Shown here: in pieces, positions 8,240-14,685 of the stretch
How the letters are laid out: each line of letters opens with the position of its first letter
Position numbering within the stretch: the stretch's first letter is position 1
DNA from: Sphingomonadales bacterium
Lineage (GTDB): Bacteria > Pseudomonadota > Alphaproteobacteria > Sphingomonadales > Sphingomonadaceae
DNA length: 46,654 bases
Assembly (NCBI GenBank): GCA_025360285.1
Contig: JANYCM010000266.1
Coordinates: 1-46,654, forward strand
Direction of reading: 5' to 3'
Made by a program: the position numbers and the translations under genes
The notes under the pieces: model-generated
Told to the model about the DNA's origin: nothing
Database searches by the model: none
What the model saw: the letters and a program-made list of their open reading frames with translations, nothing else

Positions 8240-9325
8240 ATGTATTCCAGCCTCGCCCGCGTCCTGTTCGCCGGAGGGTTCGCCATGGTCGCCGCAATCG
8301 CCAGTGGTTCGCCCCTGCCACCATCGCCGCGCGCCGGGCCGCCCCCTGAAGCGCCGATCGTCATCGCCCACCGCGGCGCCAGTGCCGATCGCCCCGAACA
8401 CACGCTCGCCAGCTATGAACGTGCCATCGAAAAGGGTGCCGATTTCATCGAGCCCGATCTGGTATCAACCAAGGACCATCACCTCGTCGCCCGCCACGAG
8501 AATGAGATTTCCGGCACCACCGATGTTGCCGCCCACCCGGAATTCGCCGCGCGCAAGGCGACAAAGACCATCGACGGCGAGGTGATGACCGGCTGGTTCA
8601 CCGAAGATTTCACCCTTGCCGAACTGCAAACCCTGCGCGCCCGCGAACGCCTGCCGCAACTGCGCCCGGCCAACGCCAAATTCGATGGTCAGTTCGCCAT
8701 CCCGACGTTTGACGAGATCATCGCCCTGGCCAAGGCCGCCAGCGCCCGCACCGGTCGCACCATCGGCATCTACCCCGAAACCAAGCACCCGAGTTATTTC
8801 CGCGCTGCCGGCCTGCCGCTGGAACCGCTGCTGCTCGCGGCGCTGGCCAGGGCGGGCTGGACCAGGGCGACTTCGCCGGTGTTCATTCAGTCGTTCGAGG
8901 CGGGCAATTTGCGCGCTCTCCACGCCCAGACCGGCGTCCGCCTGATCCAGCTGATCGGCGACGGCACCTCGGCCGATGGTGTGTCCTATGATGCCATGGT
9001 GACGCCCGCCGGGCTGAAGGCCATCGCCGCTTATGCCAGCGGTATCGGCCCGGCCAAGGACCGCATCATCCCGCGCGACGCCACCGGGCACCTGGCCGCG
9101 CCGACCCGCCTTGTCGCCGATGCCCATGCCGCCGGCTTGCAAGTCCACCCCTGGACCTTCCGGCCGGAAAATTACTTCCTGCCCGCCGAATTCCGCAAAG
9201 GCGCCGACCCTCAGGCGCGCGGCGACGCTGCCGGCGAAATCCGGGTGTTCCTGGAAGCGGGCATCGATGGTGCGTTCAGCGACCTGCCGGCCGCCACGGT
9301 CGAGGCCATGGCACCGCCGAAATAG
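8240..9325 (+). CDS. glpQ: Secreted glycerophosphodiester phosphodiesterase
   Basis: About 361 residues with an N-terminal signal peptide (MYSSLARVLFAGGFAMVAAIASG). The GDPD catalytic core begins IVIAHRGASADRPEHTLASY: the HRG with the following PE(H/N)T is the active-site signature. FIEPDLVSTKDHHLVARHE supplies the acidic metal ligands and second His, and later segments EVHPWTF-like (QVHPWTFRPEN) and GAFSDLPA fit the GlpQ periplasmic type. The family cleaves glycerophosphodiesters to glycerol-3-phosphate plus alcohol. An ATG at 8240 is used; AAGG lies about nine bases before it, while the in-frame TTG at 8234 is too close to that site. It converges on the thioesterase gene six bases away. Confidence 0.9.
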   Translation: MYSSLARVLFAGGFAMVAAIASGSPLPPSPRAGPPPEAPIVIAHRGASADRPEHTLASYERAIEKGADFIEPDLVSTKDHHLVARHENEISGTTDVAAHPEFAARKATKTIDGEVMTGWFTEDFTLAELQTLRARERLPQLRPANAKFDGQFAIPTFDEIIALAKAASARTGRTIGIYPETKHPSYFRAAGLPLEPLLLAALARAGWTRATSPVFIQSFEAGNLRALHAQTGVRLIQLIGDGTSADGVSYDAMVTPAGLKAIAAYASGIGPAKDRIIPRDATGHLAAPTRLVADAHAAGLQVHPWTFRPENYFLPAEFRKGADPQARGDAAGEIRVFLEAGIDGAFSDLPAATVEAMAPPK

Positions 9326-9331
9326 TGCATT

Positions 9332-9772
9332 TCACCGCTCCGGATAATCCAGCAGCATGTTGAGGTTGGCCGCCGCAACCGGGCGGCCGCGGTCATATTG
9401 CCAGGCGCGGCTGGCGACATTGACGATGCGGCGGCCCATGCGGGTGATCTCGGCAGCGGCGAAGGTTTCGGTCGGCGTGCCCTCGCGCATGAAATCCACC
9501 GTCACCGTCACCGGCCGGATGCGGGGCAGGCGGTCGGCATCGGGCAGCGCGACAATCACGGCGGCCAGCCCGGCGATCTCCAGCAACCCGGCCAGCGCCC
9601 CGCCATGCAGCCGGCCCGGTGCCCCGACCAGGCCGGGGGCGAAGGGCATGATCAGCTTCACCTCGCTGTCATCCTGTTCAAACCGCAGATCGAGCATCGC
9701 CGCATAGGGCAGCATGTCGAGCCGCCCGAAGCGCTGCCCGCGCAACGCATCGGCGAGTGCCAGGCTGGTCAT
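9332..9772 (-). CDS. PaaI-family hotdog thioesterase
   Basis: A 146-residue single-domain hotdog protein. The segment RLHGGALAGLLEIAGLAAV matches the HGG(A)xxxxx(D/E) helix motif of PaaI/YbgC-type acyl-CoA thioesterases, with Glu at the catalytic acidic position. The later VTVTVDFMREGTPTETFAAAEI is the central strand pair, and NLNMLLDYPER ends the fold. The substrate is not inferable, though the family hydrolyses acyl- or aryl-CoA esters. Its start overlaps the stop of the upstream thioesterase gene by four bases, so the two are translated together. Confidence 0.85.
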   Translation of the reverse strand: MTSLALADALRGQRFGRLDMLPYAAMLDLRFEQDDSEVKLIMPFAPGLVGAPGRLHGGALAGLLEIAGLAAVIVALPDADRLPRIRPVTVTVDFMREGTPTETFAAAEITRMGRRIVNVASRAWQYDRGRPVAAANLNMLLDYPER

Positions 9773-10221
9773 CGCCCCACCGCCGGCGTCCTGGTGAACA
9801 TGAAGGTCCCGGCCATGTTGGCGATCGGATCCCCGGTGTCGCCATCATGCGCTTGGCCGCGAACAAAGGCGACTTCGCGGGCGCGGCGATAGCATTGCCC
9901 ACGCCCGATGATCGTCGCCCCCGGCTTTGGCGCGCGCAGATAATCCACCCGCAGATCAAGCGTCGCGCACGGCACCGGCGCGCGCGAGGTGATCATCACC
10001 GAAAAACCCGCCGCCGAATCCATCAGGGTGAAAATCGCCCCCGATGCGATGATGCCATAATCGGGGTCGGCAAGCTGTTGCGGGGCAAAAGGCATGGCCA
10101 GTTCGGCCCAATCACTGCCATGGCCGTGATAGGCGATGCCCAGCACTTTTACATGCGCCACATCGGTCAGAAAATGCTGGATGATCGCCGCCGTCGCGGC
10201 ATCGGGGGGTGCCTGGGTCAT
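9769..10221 (-). CDS. Second PaaI-family hotdog thioesterase
   Basis: A 150-residue hotdog-fold protein: GIIASGAIFTLMDSAAGFSV stands at the catalytic helix, where the usual HGG is replaced by ASGA while the acidic Asp is kept. It continues with TLDLRVDYLRAPKPGATIIGRGQCYRRAREVAFVRG. The loss of the His-Gly suggests altered activity or a partner role with the next thioesterase, with which it overlaps by four bases; heterodimers of such pairs are possible. Upstream it overlaps sufE by four bases. Both thioesterases and sufE form one minus-strand operon. Confidence 0.85.
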   Translation of the reverse strand: MTQAPPDAATAAIIQHFLTDVAHVKVLGIAYHGHGSDWAELAMPFAPQQLADPDYGIIASGAIFTLMDSAAGFSVMITSRAPVPCATLDLRVDYLRAPKPGATIIGRGQCYRRAREVAFVRGQAHDGDTGDPIANMAGTFMFTRTPAVGR

Positions 10222-10628
10222 GCCGCCGCTTTCGCCAGATCGCCGATGCGCGCCACCATCGATGCCAGCCCCTGGGTGCGGTTCGATGACAGATGCTTGG
10301 CCAGCCCCAGCCCGTCGAGCCGGGCGCGGATGGCGGCTGGGTCAATTGCCGCCGGCGGCTGGCCATCGACGATCAGCAGCACCAGCGCCACCAGGCCCTT
10401 GACGATCGCGGCATCGCTGTCGGCGCTGAAATGCAGCCGGCCGTCTTCGAAACGCGGGTATAGCCAGACTTTCGAGGCACAGCCGCGAACTCTTGTGGCA
10501 TCGGTCTTCAGCGCGGCGGGCATCGCCGGCAAGGCGCGGCCCAGATCGATCAGCAGACGGTAACGATCGTCCCAATCGTCAAGCGCTTCAAATTCGGCTT
10601 CGACATCGTCAAACTGGCTGATCGGCAT
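10218..10628 (-). CDS. sufE: SufE cysteine-desulfuration protein
   Basis: A 136-residue SufE protein starting MPISQFDDVEAEFEALDDWD. The active Cys is residue 50 in VRGCASKVW, matching the (V/I)xGCxSxVW site where SufE takes persulfide from the SufS desulfurase. The segments RLHFSADSDAAIVKGLVALV and GLAKHLSSNRTQGLASMV are family hallmarks. It supplies sulfur for Fe-S cluster building in the cytoplasm. The ATG at 10628 is chosen by homology; the longer open frame upstream runs into a repeat element. It heads the operon with two thioesterases, an association whose meaning is unclear. Confidence 0.93.
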   Translation of the reverse strand: MPISQFDDVEAEFEALDDWDDRYRLLIDLGRALPAMPAALKTDATRVRGCASKVWLYPRFEDGRLHFSADSDAAIVKGLVALVLLIVDGQPPAAIDPAAIRARLDGLGLAKHLSSNRTQGLASMVARIGDLAKAAA

Positions 10629-10687
10629 GGTCGGCGGTGTGCGCGGGCCGGGGCCGGGGGTCAATCCCTGGAAACAGATGGATTCTT

Positions 10688-10826
10688 CCTCTCTCGCTTG
10701 CGTGAGAGGCGACTCGCGCCCCAGTGCGGCGGGTGAGGGTGTTCCCAAGTGCCGGCGCAAGAGAACACCCTCACCCCGGGCCGGCGCAAGGGCGCCGTCT
10801 CTCGCCTCTCCCGCAAGCGGGAGAGG
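10688..10826. repeat. Palindromic intergenic repeat, copy A
   Basis: Both ends are near-perfect 22-bp hairpins containing CTCTC-CGCTTGCG-GAGAG, and the middle carries a second inverted repeat, GGTGAGGGTGTT / AACACCCTCACC. The layout and much of the sequence recur at 15908-16040 in the same orientation, and related end hairpins occur inside bchB. It fills the space between sufE and the last psp gene and may also act as the psp operon terminator. Confidence 0.85.
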
Positions 10827-10835
10827 GATTTTAAC

Positions 10836-11069
10836 TTAAAAATCCACGCCTGCGGCGATCGCTTCCAGCTTGCGGATACGTTCCTTCAGGTCGGCGAGGT
10901 CGATGCGCTGGCCGATGGCGGGCAGGTCGCCGCTGTGGCGGTGGCCATCCATTTCATGCTGGCGCAGGCGCAGCCAGCCGGCCCAGGCCCAGGCGGACAA
11001 CCCGCCGACAAGGGCAAGGCCAGCCAGGCTGGCGGTGCTGAGGACGAGCAGGGATTCAACGGGGGGCAT
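10836..11069 (-). CDS. Small PspB-like membrane/coiled-coil protein 6 (last of psp operon)
   Basis: 77 residues with one N-terminal membrane helix (about 8-32) and a short cytoplasmic helix ending LKERIRKLEAIAAGVDF. The KLEAIAAG stretch (67-74) is aligned by position with the LERI-TD motif of its upstream neighbours and with ALESIL of E. coli PspB, but the RL-EI-L tail is missing, so it is the most divergent member. A strong AAGGAGG lies six to seven bases before the ATG. It is the tenth and last gene behind the sigma-54 promoter. The function is presumably related to envelope stress; this is inference from context. Confidence 0.7.
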   Translation of the reverse strand: MPPVESLLVLSTASLAGLALVGGLSAWAWAGWLRLRQHEMDGHRHSGDLPAIGQRIDLADLKERIRKLEAIAAGVDF

Positions 11070-11119
11070 GTTGATCCTCCTTGGGACCCAGGGTTGCGGG
11101 GGCGGTCATTTGTCGTGTT

Positions 11120-11380
11120 TCATTTGTCGTGCTTCAGGGCGTCAATCTCGTCCGACAGCCGTCGGGCGGGATCGGTGGCGAGGCGTTCGAGCACCTGGAT
11201 ACGGTCGTTCAGCCGGGTGACTTCGCTGCGCAACCGCGTGGCTTCGGCGGCGCTGACGCCGTCATCGGGGGTATCGGCCAGACCCTGCAGGCGGCGGCGC
11301 TTGCTGCCATAACGCCCCGATGCAACACGGCCGATGGTGACGATCAGCACGATCAGCACGGTCATTTCAAACGGGTTCAT
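11120..11380 (-). CDS. Small PspB-like membrane/coiled-coil protein 5
   Basis: 86 residues: a membrane helix at about 5-20 (MTVLIVLIVTIGRVASG), a basic stretch GSKRRR, then a coiled-coil-prone helix (AEATRLRSEVTRLNDRIQVLERLATD). The motif VLERLATD is at 63-70, followed by the tail RRLSDEIDALK. The helix-plus-tail layout is that of PspB, but the sequence is only loosely similar to PspB proper. It lies 50 bp after the 11069 gene's upstream boundary and 37 bp below the stop of the previous member, in the psp operon. Confidence 0.72.
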   Translation of the reverse strand: MNPFEMTVLIVLIVTIGRVASGRYGSKRRRLQGLADTPDDGVSAAEATRLRSEVTRLNDRIQVLERLATDPARRLSDEIDALKHDK

Positions 11381-11417
11381 TGCTACTCTCGCAAATGGGG
11401 TTGGCCGGCACGCCGGT

Positions 11418-11744
11418 TCAGTTGATCGCCTTGGTCGCCAGCCCGTCGATTTCGGCGGCCAGCCGTGATCCGCGATCGGTGGCGATGCGTTCCAGCACCT
11501 CCAGCCGGTCTTTCACACTGCCCAGCTCGGCGCGCAGCTGGGCATTTTCGCCGGCCAGCAGCTTCACGCGTTCCACAGTTTCGCCGCCGCCGTGTGGCAG
11601 CATCGGCTTGCCCCAGCTGTTTTCCAGCGGATAGCCGTGGCGGACGCGCAGCCAGGTGGTGACCACCCAGCCGCCGATCGACACCAGGGTGACGCCGAAG
11701 ATGGCGACGGCGACATTGGTGATGGTGGCGGGATCGAAGGGCAT
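11418..11744 (-). CDS. Small PspB-like membrane/coiled-coil protein 4
   Basis: 108 residues, the longest of the array. A membrane helix (about 10-32) is followed by a membrane-proximal WLRVRHGYPLENSWGK (31-46), almost the same as in the protein at 12426-12719. A coiled coil (about 55-90) follows, with the motif VLERIATD at 83-90 and the tail RGSRLAAEIDGLATK. AAGGA six bases upstream supports the ATG at 11744, which lies ten bases after the stop of the preceding gene. The shared RHGYP-EN-WGK block shows that these two genes arose by duplication. Confidence 0.75.
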   Translation of the reverse strand: MPFDPATITNVAVAIFGVTLVSIGGWVVTTWLRVRHGYPLENSWGKPMLPHGGGETVERVKLLAGENAQLRAELGSVKDRLEVLERIATDRGSRLAAEIDGLATKAIN

Positions 11745-11754
11745 GATCAGTCCT

Positions 11755-12048
11755 TCAGTTCAAGTTGCCGGGCGCGGCGGGCGTATCGCGCAGGCTTTCG
11801 ATCTGCGCTGTCAGCCCCTCGTTGCGGTCGGTGACGATGCGGTTGAGCACGGCGACACGTTCTTCCAGCACGCTGATCTTGGCGGCATATTGCGCAGCCT
11901 GTTCGCCGGCGGTGCGTGCCGTCAATTCCAGCTGCTTTTCCTTCAGATCGGCCCAGCGCTTGAAGATGCCGCTGCCGATGCCGCCGACAATGGCGACGAT
12001 GGGGATCGAAACGCCGACCAGCGGCAACAGGATTTCGGAGATGGCCAT
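11755..12048 (-). CDS. Small PspB-like membrane/coiled-coil protein 3
   Basis: 97 residues with a membrane helix at about 5-28 (ILLPLVGVSIPIVAIVGGIG). A long polar helix (30-75) contains the motif VLNRIVTD at 67-74, followed by EGLTAQIESLR and a short Pro/Gly/Asn tail. It lacks the HGYP block found in members 1, 2 and 4. AAGGGAAGA before the ATG gives a good ribosome-binding site. The Ala/Lys/Glu-rich segment LKEKQLELTARTAGEQAAQ predicts a coiled coil. It belongs to the psp operon. Confidence 0.73.
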   Translation of the reverse strand: MAISEILLPLVGVSIPIVAIVGGIGSGIFKRWADLKEKQLELTARTAGEQAAQYAAKISVLEERVAVLNRIVTDRNEGLTAQIESLRDTPAAPGNLN

Positions 12049-12068
12049 GATGTCTTCCCTTCGGCGGA

Positions 12069-12368
12069 TCAGTTGCGCAATTCGTCGATCTGGGCGGACA
12101 GCCGGCTGGGGGCATCGGTAACGATGCGTTCCAGTACCCCCATGCGATCCTCCAGCCGACTGACCTTGCCGCGCAATTGTTCATTCTCATTGGCCAGTGC
12201 CAAATTCTGCCGGGCGATTTCACCGGTGATTTCGCCGCTCTCGCCGCGTCGCGGCCGGCCGCGGCGGTCCAGCGGATAGCCATAATGGGCGCTGATGGCG
12301 GTGCGCACGATGCGTCCGAGCGTGACCATGGCGACGATGGCGAGGATGAAGATCATTCCGTGCGACAT
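12069..12368 (-). CDS. Small PspB-like membrane/coiled-coil protein 2
   Basis: 99 residues: a membrane helix (about 3-24), then AHYGYPLDRRGRPRRGESGE, a basic linker with the HYGYP form of the family block, then a coiled coil (IARQNLALANENEQLRGKVSRLEDR). The motif VLERIVTD is at 78-85, with tail APSRLSAQIDELRN. The last 40 residues closely match the protein encoded immediately upstream in the operon (12426-12719), showing recent duplication. Its function is unknown; psp operon context suggests inner-membrane stress sensing or protection. Confidence 0.75.
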   Translation of the reverse strand: MSHGMIFILAIVAMVTLGRIVRTAISAHYGYPLDRRGRPRRGESGEITGEIARQNLALANENEQLRGKVSRLEDRMGVLERIVTDAPSRLSAQIDELRN

Positions 12369-12425
12369 GACAGTCGGGCTCCGATTGGCGGCGCGTCGGC
12401 GCCGCGGGCTATGGGTGGCGGCGTC

Positions 12426-12719
12426 TCAGCGCAGTTCGTCGATCTGGTTGCCAAGCCGGGCCGGCGCGTCGGTGACGATGCGTTCCAGGACGCTCGTCCG
12501 CTCCTCCAGCCGGCCGACCTTGCCGCGCAGCATCGCGTTCTCGCGTTCCAGCAGCTCGTTCTGGCGCCGCAGGTCAAGATCGCCGTCCTTGCTGATGGTC
12601 TTTCCCCATTCGTTTTCAATGGGGTAGCCGTGCCTGGCGCGAATGGCTGTCGTGACGATCCAGGCGATGAAGCTCATCGCGATGATGCTGAGGACGAAAT
12701 TTGGTCCGCCGAATTCCAT
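12426..12719 (-). CDS. Small PspB-like membrane/coiled-coil protein 1
   Basis: 97 residues: a membrane helix (about 8-26), RARHGYPIENEWGK (27-40), then a leucine-rich coiled coil (LRRQNELLERENAMLRGKVG). The motif VLERIVTD is at 77-84 and the C-terminus is APARLGNQIDELR. GGGGGAGA before the ATG is a strong ribosome-binding site. It directly follows pspC, whose C-terminus ends in the similar RLASEIDKLR. I regard it as a diverged PspB paralogue; an unrelated small coiled-coil membrane protein is the alternative. Confidence 0.76.
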   Translation of the reverse strand: MEFGGPNFVLSIIAMSFIAWIVTTAIRARHGYPIENEWGKTISKDGDLDLRRQNELLERENAMLRGKVGRLEERTSVLERIVTDAPARLGNQIDELR

Positions 12720-12744
12720 GGCTGGTCTCCCCCTGTGCCGGCGT

Positions 12745-13125
12745 TCAGCGCAGCTTGTCGATTTCGCTGGCGAGGCGGCTGTTCGATGATGTCACATAGG
12801 CTTCGATATCGCGCAGCCGGCGGTCCGATTCGCGGAACGAGGCATGGACATCGCGCACCGTGCGCTGCGGCGCCACCCGGACCTTGGTCCAGAACTGCCG
12901 CACATCGTCGCTTTCATTATACAGCATCGAAGGCTTGGGGTCGGCGATCCAGCCGATGGCGAGATAGACGATGGGCAGCCAGCCCGCCGACATCAGCGTC
13001 GCCGCAGTGAAGGCAACGCGGACCCAGACCGCATCCCAGCCGAAATAATCGGCAATGCCGGCGCAAACCCCCATGAAGCGCTTGTTGCGCTTGTCGAGGT
13101 AGAAACGCGTGCGACGAACGCTCAT
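12745..13125 (-). CDS. pspC: PspC envelope-stress membrane protein with PspB-like tail
   Basis: 126 residues. The PspC domain (about 5-65) is clear: FYLDKRNKRFMGVCAGIADYFGWDAVWVRVAFTA, with VCAGIA(D/E)YF as the family hallmark and a membrane helix ending in AIGWIADPKP. The C-terminal half is polar (QFWTKVRVAPQRTV) and ends RRLRDIEAYVTSSNSRLASEIDKLR-like sequence (residues 102-126), which matches the tail motif of the neighbouring small proteins. In E. coli PspC and PspB sense inner-membrane stress and release PspF from PspA. AGGGA lies about ten bases upstream of the ATG. Confidence 0.92.
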   Translation of the reverse strand: MSVRRTRFYLDKRNKRFMGVCAGIADYFGWDAVWVRVAFTAATLMSAGWLPIVYLAIGWIADPKPSMLYNESDDVRQFWTKVRVAPQRTVRDVHASFRESDRRLRDIEAYVTSSNSRLASEIDKLR

Positions 13126-13191
13126 TGTACATGTCCCTGTTGTGCGGACCGGCCGGTGCCCGGCGCCCCCGCGATGTTGCGCTGTTGGCGG

Positions 13192-13380
13192 TCAATTATT
13201 GGCGACGAGCCCGATGATCAGATAGATGAGGACCGGCGATCCGAAGCCCAGGATGGCGGCGGCGACAAAGCCGACGCGCAGCCAGACGGTTTCGATGCCG
13301 GTGTAGTTGGCGAGGCCGGCGCAAACGCCCATGATCTTGCCATTGTCCTTGTCGAGGCGGAACGGTGCGTTCATTGCCAT
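13192..13380 (-). CDS. Minimal PspC-domain protein (62 aa)
   Basis: A second, much shorter PspC: 62 residues consisting of little more than the domain (FRLDKDNGKIMGVCAGLANYTGIETVWLRVGFVAAAILG, then LIYLIIGLVANN). It has no cytoplasmic extension. The core is clearly paralogous to the full PspC encoded next, with the same VCAG(I/L)A-Y and VW(V/L)RV-F positions. Two in-frame ATGs exist at 13380 and 13374; AGGA is eight bases before the second and too near the first, so 13374 may be the real start. It lies between pspB and pspC in the operon. Confidence 0.88.
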   Translation of the reverse strand: MAMNAPFRLDKDNGKIMGVCAGLANYTGIETVWLRVGFVAAAILGFGSPVLIYLIIGLVANN

Positions 13381-13409
13381 GATCCTGTCCTTTGCGTGTG
13401 GATGCGGGT

Positions 13410-13682
13410 TCAGCGCAGTTCCTTGCGAACCCCGGCGGCGTCGGCCAGCCGGCCATCTTTCCAGTTGGGATTGTCGGCGGCGATGATCCGTTCGACCGAA
13501 TCGAGCCGCGCATCGAGCCGGCGGGCCATTTCGTGCAGATCGTCGAGCAGCATCTCGTCCTGCTGGCTGATGCCGCGGCCGGATTTCCAGCGCGTCAGAT
13601 AGTGCAGGACCAGCCAGGGCAGGCCGATGAACAGCAAGCCGATGACGGAGAAGACCAGCACGACGATGGCGAAATCATTCAT
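13410..13682 (-). CDS. pspB: PspB envelope-stress membrane protein
   Basis: 90 residues. An N-terminal membrane helix (3-28) is followed by WLVLHYLTRWKSGRGISQQDEMLLDDL, with the W-L-HY-(T/S)-R pattern of PspB. The cytoplasmic helix has RLDSVERIIAADNPNW (about 59-74), which corresponds to the ALESILDAEHPNW region of E. coli PspB. A C-terminal extension of about 15 residues (KDGRLADAAGVRKELR) goes beyond the usual PspB end. It starts five bases after the pspA stop. With PspC it should relay membrane stress to PspA. Confidence 0.9.
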   Translation of the reverse strand: MNDFAIVVLVFSVIGLLFIGLPWLVLHYLTRWKSGRGISQQDEMLLDDLHEMARRLDARLDSVERIIAADNPNWKDGRLADAAGVRKELR

Positions 13683-13687
13683 GCCGA

Positions 13688-14362
13688 TCAGCCTTCCGTC
13701 TTCGACGCCAGCCGCGCCTTCAGCGCCGCCAGTTCGGCCGAAATTTCATCCTGCGCCGTCAGATCGGCAAATTCATCGGCCAGGCTGCGCGGCGCCCCGC
13801 CCAGCGACAGCGCGTCGGCGCGGCCTTCGGCCAGATCGGCGCGGCGTTCCATGATCTCGAAACGCGCAAAGGCTTCATCGACGCGCGGCCCCTTGGTCAT
13901 CTCGATCATCCGCGAACGCTGAGTGGCGCTCTCGATGCGGTTGAGCAGGCTGTTCTGCCGCGTCCGGGCTTCGCGCAACTTGCCTTCCAGCTTGTGGATA
14001 TCGGCTTCGTTGAGCATCAGCCCGGCATCGAGCGCTTCGACTTCGGCCCGGGTCTGATCGACAAAGGCCTTGGCCTTGCCCTTTTCCACCAGCGCCGCCT
14101 TGGCCAGATCCTCACGGCCCTTCGACAGCGCCAGCTCGGCCTTTTCGGCCCAGCTTGCCTGGGCGGCCTCGGCGCGGGCAATGGCGCGGCGCATTTCCTT
14201 CTGGTCGGCAATGGTGCGCGCGGCACTCGCCCGCACTTCCACCAGGGTTTCTTCCATCTCCATGATGATCATCCGGATCATCTTGGCCGGGTCCTCGGCG
14301 CGATCCAGCAGATCGGTCACGTTGGCGGCGATGATGTCGCGGGTGCGGGAGAAGATGCCCAT
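13688..14362 (-). CDS. pspA: Phage shock protein A (PspA/IM30 family)
   Basis: 224 residues starting MGIFSRTRDIIAANVTDLLDRAEDPAKMIRMIIMEMEETLVEVR, the conserved PspA N-terminus with its membrane-binding amphipathic helix and the DP(A/E)KMI segment. Four-helix coiled-coil sequence fills the rest. PspA binds and protects damaged inner membrane as an ESCRT-III-like scaffold and holds PspF inactive when there is no stress. ATG 14362 is fixed by homology and preceded by GGAG at a good distance. It is the second gene behind the sigma-54 promoter, after a small exported peptide. Confidence 0.96.
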   Translation of the reverse strand: MGIFSRTRDIIAANVTDLLDRAEDPAKMIRMIIMEMEETLVEVRASAARTIADQKEMRRAIARAEAAQASWAEKAELALSKGREDLAKAALVEKGKAKAFVDQTRAEVEALDAGLMLNEADIHKLEGKLREARTRQNSLLNRIESATQRSRMIEMTKGPRVDEAFARFEIMERRADLAEGRADALSLGGAPRSLADEFADLTAQDEISAELAALKARLASKTEG

Positions 14363-14462
14363 GGTGATGTTGCTCCAGTTCAAATCAGGGGGGCCGGAGG
14401 GCGAGGGGAAAGGGGAGGGGGAAACCCTTTCGATCGGCCCTCCGGCCATCGTCACAAGGCTG

Positions 14463-14627
14463 TTAGCCACGGACGATATTCGATTCGGCGACAAAGTTCA
14501 CGCCGTGAATTTGGGTCGCCGCGACGGCCGGGCCGGCGGCGGCAACGATGAAGGTGGAACCGATCAGCAGCGCGGCAACCAGGCCGGTCAGGGTGCGCAG
14601 CGTGTCGTTCGAAAAAAGCTTGGTCAT
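14463..14627 (-). CDS. Small exported peptide at the head of the psp operon
   Basis: A 54-residue protein, MTKLFSNDTLRTLTGLVAAL onward, with a clear Sec-type signal peptide. The hydrophobic core LVAALLIGSTFIVAAAG ends PAVA-ATQ, a likely signal peptidase I site that would release a peptide of about 18 residues (TQIHGVNFVAESNIVRG). If not cleaved it would be a single-pass membrane peptide. AGGAG lies eight bases before the ATG. It is the first gene after the sigma-54 promoter, 48 bp downstream of the predicted transcription start, and 100 bp before pspA. I do not recognise the family. Confidence 0.7.
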   Translation of the reverse strand: MTKLFSNDTLRTLTGLVAALLIGSTFIVAAAGPAVAATQIHGVNFVAESNIVRG

Positions 14628-14685
14628 GATAATCTCCTGTTGGTTGGTGTGAAGCGACCCGGAAGGCCGCCCATGCCAAAGGTAT

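Noticed and set aside
10836..13125. Prophage remnant or toxin-antitoxin cluster made of small genes
   Set aside because: The small proteins share motifs with PspB/PspC, have good ribosome-binding sites and follow pspABC in one operon; no phage, nuclease or antitoxin features are seen.
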